NCBI GenBank assembly: GCA_030624945.1
Contig: JAUXJB010000133.1
Coordinates: 1 to 5,294 of the forward strand
Direction: 5' to 3'
DNA length: 5,294 nucleotides
From: Deltaproteobacteria bacterium
GTDB lineage: Bacteria; Myxococcota_A; UBA9160; SZUA-336
Under the pieces are notes generated by a model. That model had not been told where the DNA came from and did no database searches. It saw only the letters and a list, made by a program, of their open reading frames with translations. Shown piece by piece: positions 1-4,363 of the stretch. The translations under genes and the position numbers were made by a program. The first letter of the stretch is position 1, and each line of letters opens with the position of its first letter.

Positions 1-284
1 AGGGAGTTCTGCTCGCAGTTGACGCGGACCTCCACGAGGTCGAGCACGTCGCCCGAGCTGGCGCCCTTCCGCCAGAGCTCGTCGCGCGAGGTGGACCACA
101 GGACCGCGGTTCCGCTGCTCAGCGTTTCCTGCAGCGCGGTCGCGTCCGCGTAGCCGACGAACAGCACCTCGCCGCTGTCCGCGTTCTGCAGGACCACCGG
201 GACCACCGACCGGGAGCCCCGGCCGACGGCCCGCAGCTTCTCGAAGTCGAGCTGCAAGCGGGTTCCCTCTTCGAGTGCATTCAT
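1..284 (-). CDS. hisI: Phosphoribosyl-AMP cyclohydrolase HisI, 3'-truncated by the window edge
   Basis: The reverse strand from ATG 284 reads openly for 94 codons to the window edge, so the C-terminus is missing. HisI opens the ring of phosphoribosyl-AMP to give ProFAR, an early cytoplasmic step of histidine biosynthesis. The fragment shows the family order: a VVPVVLQNADSGEVLFVGYAD-like strand region (about residues 27-47), the substrate segment with STSRDELWRKGASSG (residues 64-78), then the metal region VRVNCEQNS (86-94). Family members usually carry a DCDxD-type metal motif here; this one has N-C-E-Q-N, keeping the cysteine but exchanging the aspartates. The later zinc-ligand cysteines lie outside the window. 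GAGG sits 7 nt before the ATG and supports this start. It is divergent from the cytochrome gene, with 132 bp between the two starts. Whether a HisE domain follows cannot be seen. I am confident of the family. Confidence 0.88.
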   Translation of the reverse strand, partial: MNALEEGTRLQLDFEKLRAVGRGSRSVVPVVLQNADSGEVLFVGYADATALQETLSSGTAVLWSTSRDELWRKGASSGDVLDLVEVRVNCEQNS

Positions 285-416
285 CTCGCCACCTCGCGCA
301 TCCACGGCTCCCGAGCCCCTCTCGGAGAACGGGCGGGGAGCTTAGGGGGAGTGCGCCGGAAACCCAAGCCCCGGGGAATGCTAGTCTGCCCGGCTCGCGG
401 GAGGAGGAGAAGCGCG
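285..416. promoter_or_regulatory. Divergent intergenic region between hisI and the cytochrome c gene
   Basis: This 132-bp gap must hold the promoters of two diverging genes. Leftward, a weak sigma70-like pair TTGGGT (367-362) and TAAGCT (344-339) with a 17-nt spacer could serve hisI. It is followed by a small hairpin in the would-be leader, with arms CCGAG (311-315) and CTCGG (321-325). Rightward, an extended -10-like TGC-TAGTCT (379-387) would start a transcript near 394, downstream of both possible ATG starts of the cytochrome and just before its GTG 417. Each match is only about 3 of 6 at the -10, so these are candidates only. Confidence 0.25.
401..409 (+). promoter_or_regulatory. Strong ribosome binding site deciding the cytochrome start
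   Basis: GAGGAGGAG lies 7 nt before GTG 417. It is a far better Shine-Dalgarno sequence than anything before the in-frame ATGs at 351 and 378. It also places the lipoprotein signal directly at the N-terminus (Met-Arg-Val-Trp then the hydrophobic core), so it decides the start. Confidence 0.7.
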
Positions 417-731
417 GTGCGAGTGTGGCTGCTGACGCTGGGGATCTGCTCGATCTCGGCCTGCCAGGACCCGGCCCGGGAGGGTCTCGCCGACGCCGGT
501 AGCAGGGCCTACCGGGCCAACTGCATCGCCTGCCACAACTTCGACCCCGAGCGCGACGGGACGCTGGGCCCCGCGATCGCCGGGAGCTCCCGCGAGCTGA
601 TCGAGGCGCGCGTCCTGCGCGCCGACTACCCGCCCGGGTACACGCCCAAGCGGGACACGCGGCTGATGCCCGCGCAGCCCTACCTCAGGGGAGAGGTGGA
701 GTCGCTCGCAGCCTACCTGGCTCTCCCGTGA
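417..731 (+). CDS. Small monohaem cytochrome c, predicted lipoprotein
   Basis: Starting at GTG 417 the product is 104 residues. The N-terminus is a short lipoprotein signal (MRVWLLTLGICSISAC) with the lipobox ISAC ending at Cys16, so the mature protein should be lipid-anchored on the periplasmic side. A single haem motif CIACH (residues 36-40, bases 522-536) provides covalent haem attachment and the proximal His. The likely distal ligand is Met84 in RLMPAQPYL, followed by a short C-terminal helix (EVESLAAYLAL) typical of class I cytochromes c. The role is electron transfer; the partner is not known from sequence. It converges on the PuuD-type membrane protein gene, whose full-length relatives carry a fused cytochrome c domain, so the two may work together (inference). 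A longer ATG 351 start would add an Arg-rich extension that spoils the signal peptide. A strong hairpin begins 4 nt after the stop. Confidence 0.85.
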   Translation: MRVWLLTLGICSISACQDPAREGLADAGSRAYRANCIACHNFDPERDGTLGPAIAGSSRELIEARVLRADYPPGYTPKRDTRLMPAQPYLRGEVESLAAYLALP

Positions 732-734
732 CTT

Positions 735-771
735 GCGGGTCCCGGTGCGCGGGCGGCCGCGCACCACCCGC
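735..771 (+). terminator. Bulged GC-rich hairpin after the cytochrome gene
   Basis: Two nested stems are perfect by eye: outer GCGGGT (735-740) with ACCCGC (766-771), and inner GGTGCGCG (744-751) with CGCGCACC (758-765). They are separated by a CCC bulge on the left side and capped by a 6-nt loop. The structure starts 4 nt past the TGA and is followed by a pyrimidine-rich CTTCTCTC rather than a real T tract. It fits an intrinsic-like terminator or a 3'-end stabiliser for the rightward cytochrome transcript; the weak T tract lowers confidence in true Rho-independent termination. Confidence 0.5.
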
Positions 772-779
772 CTTCTCTC

Positions 780-819
780 AGGCCTACGGCCTTCGCTACG
801 CGCGGCGCTACCGCGCCGC
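780..819. repeat. Two further hairpins in the convergent gap
   Basis: AGGCC-TAC-GGCCT (780-792) forms a 5-bp stem with a 3-nt loop. GCGGCGC (802-808) pairs with GCGCCGC (813-819) around a TACC loop. Near-copies CGCTACGCGC and CGCTACCGCGC lie side by side. This could end the leftward PuuD-type transcript, or be one copy of a dispersed palindromic (REP-like) element. No T tract follows the hairpin in the leftward direction. A single copy in the window cannot show that it is dispersed. Confidence 0.35.
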
Positions 820-842
820 TTGCACTGCGGATCCTGGTCGGC

Positions 843-1541
843 CTACAGCAGCGGTGATGCGACCGCGAACAGCACCGCGGTCAGGATGAATCCGGACCAG
901 ATGGTGCCCGAGACGCTGGCCAGGGGTTTCTGGCTGGCGGCGGTCCCGTAGAAAGCGTTGAGCTCCACCAGGAGGGTTACCACCAGCATGATCAGCAAGT
1001 AGGTTCCGTAGCTTGGCGACTCGTGGCTCACCAGCGTGAGGTGCCGCGCGGATCCCATGAAGAACAGCATGGGGATCGAGAACAGCGTATTCGTGCGCGA
1101 GGCGCGCCCGGCGATCGGGGCGCGCGCCGCGGCGGCCGCGTCGGCCTCGCCGCCGGCTGCGGTCGCGTTGGCGTTGGCGATCAGTCCGCGTTGGATCGGC
1201 CAGATCACGAACCACACGTTGAACCACATCAGGCTGCCCATGAGGCCACCGGTCAGGATCAGCGTGTAGTAGGCCATGTTCGCGGTGCCGGTCACCATGT
1301 GTGTGATGACGATGGTCCAGCCGCTCAGGAACGTGAACATCGCGCCCCAGCGGAACCACCAGAGGGCGTTGGGCACCAGGCCGCGCATCATCGCGCTGCG
1401 CGCCTCTCCTCCCAGGTCCGTCGCGAGGAATGGCGTCTGAATGAAGTTGAAGTAGTAAAGAACGCCGATCCAGGTAATGCCCGCCAGAAAGTGGATCCAC
1501 CGGAGACTGAACAGCCATCCTTCCTGATTTAGAAGCTCCAT
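843..1541 (-). CDS. PuuD/urate-oxidase N-terminal-type integral membrane protein without cytochrome domain
   Basis: The start is taken at ATG 1541, with GGGGGA 9 nt upstream; a longer reading to 1631 only adds an Arg-rich, non-membrane tail. The 232-residue product has about six hydrophobic helices: roughly 9-33, 58-80, 91-113, 152-164 (short), 179-197 and 212-230. Hallmarks of the Urate_ox_N (PuuD-like) family are LRWIHFLAGITWIG (13-26), the WWFRW...FLSGW block (61-75) and NTLFSIPMLFFM (151-162) followed by His167. His17, His81, His167 and His173 are candidate haem or substrate ligands. Full PuuD is an 8-helix urate oxidase fused to a C-terminal cytochrome c; here the membrane part is shorter and the protein ends right after the last helix. 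Urate activity is therefore unproven; a related haem/electron-transfer role is possible. An Ala-rich loop at 122-145 is probably variable. It converges with a separate cytochrome c gene 111 bp away. The family call is fairly firm, the function is not. Confidence 0.72.
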   Translation of the reverse strand: MELLNQEGWLFSLRWIHFLAGITWIGVLYYFNFIQTPFLATDLGGEARSAMMRGLVPNALWWFRWGAMFTFLSGWTIVITHMVTGTANMAYYTLILTGGLMGSLMWFNVWFVIWPIQRGLIANANATAAGGEADAAAAARAPIAGRASRTNTLFSIPMLFFMGSARHLTLVSHESPSYGTYLLIMLVVTLLVELNAFYGTAASQKPLASVSGTIWSGFILTAVLFAVASPLL

Positions 1542-1612
1542 TCGGTCGGTTCCCCCGCGTAGAGAAGGTGAAATGCAATGTCGAGCGAGCGCCCTGCGCA
1601 CTCGTGGCGAGT

Positions 1613-1642
1613 ATTCGACCCGAAGCTCCAAGGCCTTGTCAA
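1613..1642 (-). promoter_or_regulatory. Candidate sigma70-type promoter for the PuuD-type gene
   Basis: On the reverse strand a perfect TTGACA (1642-1637) is followed after 18 nt by TCGAAT (1618-1613), which keeps 4 of 6 consensus positions. Transcription would begin near 1606, giving a leader of about 65 nt before ATG 1541. The block is locally AT-richer than its surroundings. The rest of the 151-bp gap (1542-1692) shows no gene and no convincing terminator for modC, only a weak TAAGC/GCTTA stem just after the modC stop. Confidence 0.45.
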
Positions 1643-1692
1643 ACTTTAATGCACTCCCAACCGAGGGGCTTAAGCAACAACTCGCTTATCTT

Positions 1693-2763
1693 TCAGCGCG
1701 GGTAGATGTCGACCGCGCCGCCGTCCACGCTGGCCCAGACGCGCAGTCCCGGTCGCAATCCCTGCCGTGAGACCGCCTCGCTCGAAACCTCCGCGCACAG
1801 CCGTGGGCGGGTCGCCAAGCGCACGAGCGTGTGGCTGGCGGCGAGCTCGATACTCTCGATCTCGCCGGCCAGCAGCCCGCGCTGGTGGTGCTGTGGCGGC
1901 TCCGTGGAGAGCTCCACCGCGTTTGGCGCCACGGTCGCGAGCACGGCGTCACCCTCGACCATGGTTGCCTCAGGAAGGGGCAGCTCGAGGTCCTCCGCGA
2001 ACAGGCACGGTGTCCCGTGCTTCCGCCGGAGCTCTCCACGGAGCAGGGAAACACCGGTGAGGCTCGCGACGTAAGGGGTGCGCGGACGTCGGCGAACCTC
2101 GTCGGCGGGTCCCGACTGCAGGATCCGCCCCTCCTCCAGAATGACCAGGCGGTCGGCCAGGAGGAGCGCTTCCAGGGGATCGTGGGTGATCACCAGGCGG
2201 ATCCCGTCGAACGCCTGAAGCATCTGCTGCAGGAGGCTGCGCGTTCGGGGTCGCGCCTCGAGGTCGAGCGCCGAGAGCGGCTCGTCGAGCAGCAGGGCTC
2301 GCGGCTCGACCGCCAGCGCGCGCGCCAGCGCCACACGCTGCGCCTCGCCGCCCGAGAGTGCGGGCGGCTTGCGATCCGCGAGCCGTTCCAGGTCCAGCCG
2401 CGCGAGCAGCGGCTCCGCCCGGCTGCGCGCCTCGCTCCTGGACATGCCTCGCGCCCGTGGTCCGAACGCGACGTTGTCGAGCACCGAGAGATGGGGAAAC
2501 AGCCAGAGTCCCTGGAACATGACTCCGAAGGGCCGCAGCTGCGGGGGCAGGCGCACTCCTGCGCGGGGGCTCTCGATGGTCTGCTGGTCGAGTACGATCT
2601 CGCCGGATTCGATTTCGAGCAGCCCGGCCAGCGCCTCGACCAGCGTCGATTTTCCCGAGCCGTTCGGACCCAGGAGGCAGATGGTCTCTCCGGCCCTGGC
2701 CGACAGCTCGACGTCGAGCTCGAACGACCCCCGCGAGAGCTGAACGCGCGCGTGCAGGCTCAC
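1693..2763 (-). CDS. modC: Molybdate ABC transporter ATP-binding protein ModC
   Basis: This 356-residue cytoplasmic ATPase drives molybdate import with ModB. Visible nucleotide-binding motifs in order: Walker A GPNGSGKST (32-40), Q-loop Gln84 within VMFQGLWLFPHLSV, signature LSGGE (136-140), Walker B ALLLDEP with Asp160-Glu161, D-loop SALD (164-167) and H-loop His194 in ITHD. The C-terminal third (about 229-356) is the TOBE/regulatory region expected of ModC, where oxyanion binding can trans-inhibit transport in some relatives. The length is close to typical ModC. It starts at GTG 2763, and GTGA at 2763-2760 overlaps the modB stop. No clear Shine-Dalgarno precedes it, so translational coupling to modB is likely. 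It is the last gene of the operon, ending 151 bp before the next start. Sulfate, tungstate or other CysA/WtpC-like ATPases are alternatives by sequence alone; adjacent ModA and ModB favour molybdate. Confidence 0.9.
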   Translation of the reverse strand: MSLHARVQLSRGSFELDVELSARAGETICLLGPNGSGKSTLVEALAGLLEIESGEIVLDQQTIESPRAGVRLPPQLRPFGVMFQGLWLFPHLSVLDNVAFGPRARGMSRSEARSRAEPLLARLDLERLADRKPPALSGGEAQRVALARALAVEPRALLLDEPLSALDLEARPRTRSLLQQMLQAFDGIRLVITHDPLEALLLADRLVILEEGRILQSGPADEVRRRPRTPYVASLTGVSLLRGELRRKHGTPCLFAEDLELPLPEATMVEGDAVLATVAPNAVELSTEPPQHHQRGLLAGEIESIELAASHTLVRLATRPRLCAEVSSEAVSRQGLRPGLRVWASVDGGAVDIYPR

Positions 2764-3542
2764 GGAGCCGGCCTGTGTCCGCGCAAGGAGGCCAGCACGA
2801 GCACGGACACGACGAGCAGCAACGCTCCCAGCAGCAGTGCGGCCTCGGGGCGGCTCTGCAGAAGCTGGTAGATCGCGAGCGGCAGGGTCTGCGTTCGACC
2901 TTCCAGGTTGCCGGCGAAGGTGATGGTCGCACCGAACTCCCCGAGGGCGCGAGCCCAGCAGAGGGCCAGCCCCGCCAGCAGGGCGGGGCGGATCGAGGGC
3001 ATCAGGACCGTCCAGAACGAGTGCCAGGGAGACGCTCCCAGACTTGCAGCCACCTGCTCGAGGCGGACCTCCGCCTGCAGAAGTGCGCTCTCGAGACTCG
3101 TGATGAGCAGCGGCGCCGAGACGAATGTCGCCGCCAGAACCGCTGCCAGGGTGGTGAACGGGAGGCGGATCCCGACGGCGTCGAGCGAAGCGCCCAGCAG
3201 TCCGTAGCGGCCGAACGCCGCCAGAAGCGCGACGCCCGCGACGACGGGCGGCAACACCAGCGGCAAGGTCAACAGGGTTCGCAGCCAGCGCTTTCCCGGA
3301 ATGCTCACGCGGGCCAGCAGCCAGGCGAGCGGGAATCCCAGCAGCAACGACAGCAGGGTGGCTGCCCCCGACACCGCAAACGACAATCCGATCGCGGAGC
3401 GGACCGAGGGCATCTGCAGCAGCTCCAGTGTGGACGCCCAGGGCGCGCGGATCGAGAGCCCGGCGAGTGGGACCAACGTGAGGGCCAGGCCGAGCGCGGC
3501 GGCGGCATAGAGTCCCAGGAGCTGTAGCCAGCGCAAGCTCAC
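2760..3542 (-). CDS. modB: Molybdate ABC transporter permease ModB
   Basis: This 260-residue inner-membrane permease forms the molybdate channel, probably as a homodimer. The hydrophobic segments sit at about 11-29, 51-77, 89-110, 133-151, 186-207 and 235-253. The EAA coupling motif that docks onto ModC is clear: EQVAASLGASPWHSFWTVLMPSI (162-184), with the conserved Gly169 and the MPSIRPALLAG turn. ARALGEFGATITFAGN (197-212) is a ModB hallmark. The start is GTG 3542, whose GTGA overlaps the modA TGA at 3541-3539. A longer in-frame reading back to 4361 is only the modA gene in another frame and has no membrane character until this GTG. No good ribosome binding site is visible before it, which suits coupled translation from modA. 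The 3' end overlaps modC by the same 4-nt arrangement. Confidence 0.92.
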   Translation of the reverse strand: MSLRWLQLLGLYAAAALGLALTLVPLAGLSIRAPWASTLELLQMPSVRSAIGLSFAVSGAATLLSLLLGFPLAWLLARVSIPGKRWLRTLLTLPLVLPPVVAGVALLAAFGRYGLLGASLDAVGIRLPFTTLAAVLAATFVSAPLLITSLESALLQAEVRLEQVAASLGASPWHSFWTVLMPSIRPALLAGLALCWARALGEFGATITFAGNLEGRTQTLPLAIYQLLQSRPEAALLLGALLLVVSVLVLASLRGHRPAP

Positions 3543-4327
3543 GGCGTGCCGAAGCCCGCGCGGGTCAGGATCTGGCGCGCCCGGGGACCGTCGAGGAAGT
3601 CGAGGAAGGCCACCGCCCCGTCGGGTTGCGCGGCCTCGCGCACCAAACCCGCCCCGTAGCCCGCGAGGACGCGTACGCCGGGCGGCAGCTCCACCAGCTC
3701 GAGATCGGGATCGTCCGGCCGCACGTCCGTCGCGTAGACCATGCCCAGGTCGGCGCCGGCCAAACGCAGCTTGGCGGTCACCCCTCGCACGTCCAGCTCG
3801 TACGAGACCACGCGCGCCTCGGCGGCTTCGCGCAGGCCCAGGGCGTCGAGCGCGCGACGCGCGTACGCCCCTGCCGGTACCTCGGGGCTCGCCAGCACCA
3901 GCTGCCAATCGGAGCCCGCGAGGTCCATGGGATCTCTTCGCTGGGCGCCCGCGGGCCCCCGCCGCAGCACCCAGACGATCCTGCTCGTCGCGAATTGACG
4001 CGGCCGGGCCACCAGATCCCGCTCGACGAGGTCCGCCAGGATCTCGGGATCGGCCACTGCCACGACATCCGCTCGAACGCCCTCGCGAAGCTGGGTCGCG
4101 AGCGTCTGCGATCCCGCGAAGCTGAGCCGTACCGGGCGTTCCCGCTCGGACTCGTAGGCGGTGCCGATCTCGCGGAAGACCTCCGTGAGCGAGGCCGCCG
4201 CGAGTACCACGATGGCGGGCTTGCGCGACCCGCTGGAGGCCTGGCAGCCGGTGGGCAACGGCAGCGTCGCGAGCGCCGCTGCCAGCAGCGTGGCCGCCTT
4301 CCCCGCCGCTCTGTCCGGCTGCCGCAT
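3539..4327 (-). CDS. modA: Periplasmic molybdate-binding protein ModA
   Basis: This 262-residue substrate-binding protein captures molybdate (probably also tungstate) and delivers it to ModB. The N-terminus has a basic n-region (R2, R6, K10), a hydrophobic stretch (11-25) and LPTGC ending at Cys28. That is a weak lipobox, so either a lipoprotein or ordinary signal peptidase I cleavage is possible. Family motifs follow: VLAAASLTEVF (41-51, Ser46), FAGSQTLATQLREGVRADVVAVAD (70-93, Ser73), VPAGAYARRAL (150-160), VTAKLRLAGADLGMVYATD (183-201, Tyr198). Ser46, Ser73, the Pro-Ala-Gly turn, Val183 and Tyr198 correspond to the oxyanion-binding positions of E. coli ModA. It starts at ATG 4327, 10 nt after AGGA in the palindrome. 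It is the first gene of modABC and is divergent from the HTH-PBP regulator with only 36 bp between starts. Confidence 0.92.
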   Translation of the reverse strand: MRQPDRAAGKAATLLAAALATLPLPTGCQASSGSRKPAIVVLAAASLTEVFREIGTAYESERERPVRLSFAGSQTLATQLREGVRADVVAVADPEILADLVERDLVARPRQFATSRIVWVLRRGPAGAQRRDPMDLAGSDWQLVLASPEVPAGAYARRALDALGLREAAEARVVSYELDVRGVTAKLRLAGADLGMVYATDVRPDDPDLELVELPPGVRVLAGYGAGLVREAAQPDGAVAFLDFLDGPRARQILTRAGFGTP

Positions 4328-4328
4328 C

Positions 4329-4357
4329 TTGATGGGATCCTAACCTAGAGATAGGAT
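4329..4357 (+). promoter_or_regulatory. Candidate promoter of the regulator gene, possibly leaderless
   Basis: TTGATG (4329-4334) and TAGGAT (4352-4357) are separated by 17 nt and each keep 4 of 6 sigma70 consensus positions. The -10-like element ends 6 nt before ATG 4364, so transcription would begin at or next to the start codon, giving a leaderless mRNA. The -10 is the same sequence as the right operator arm and as the putative ribosome binding site; only one of these roles need be real. No equally good promoter for modA was found; a weak -10-like TATCCT (4358-4353) is present on the reverse strand without a good -35. Confidence 0.35.
4337..4357. promoter_or_regulatory. 21-bp inverted repeat, candidate operator of the regulator
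   Basis: ATCCTA (4337-4342) and TAGGAT (4352-4357) are perfect inverted arms around a 9-nt spacer, within the only AT-rich patch of the region. It lies in the 36-bp gap (4328-4363) between modA and the divergent HTH-PBP regulator gene. The arm facing each gene supplies AGGA as its apparent Shine-Dalgarno: 7 nt before the regulator ATG and 10 nt before the modA ATG. A protein bound here would be placed to block both transcripts. It does not resemble the E. coli ModE site with TATATA-type arms. Use as an operator by the neighbouring XRE protein is inferred from position and symmetry. Confidence 0.6.
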
Positions 4358-4363
4358 ACAAGC

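Noticed and set aside
808..1578. Reverse-strand 256-codon frame overlapping the PuuD-type gene
   Set aside because: It is the shifted frame of the membrane protein gene, rich in Arg/His/Pro/Asp with no hydrophobic segments. The 843-1541 frame has clear family motifs.
1666..1692. Terminator after modC (TAAGC/GCTTA stem, GCTTAAGC palindrome)
   Set aside because: The stem is only 5 bp with an 8-nt loop, and no T tract follows in the leftward direction. It is too weak to call.
1831..2871. Long open frame (346 codons) on the plus strand opposite modC
   Set aside because: It lies antisense to a clear ModC with all ABC motifs. Its translation is Arg/Gln/Glu-rich with no recognisable domain, as expected from the complement of a high-GC gene.
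3543..4361. N-terminal extension of modB (about 273 extra residues) and an alternative fused gene
   Set aside because: The stretch coincides with modA in another frame and gives a low-complexity Arg/Gly/Ala translation. ModB homology and membrane character begin exactly at GTG 3542.
4328..4363. Canonical ModE binding site
   Set aside because: The inverted repeat has ATCCTA/TAGGAT arms with a 9-nt spacer and no TATATA-type half sites, and a different regulator family is encoded alongside.
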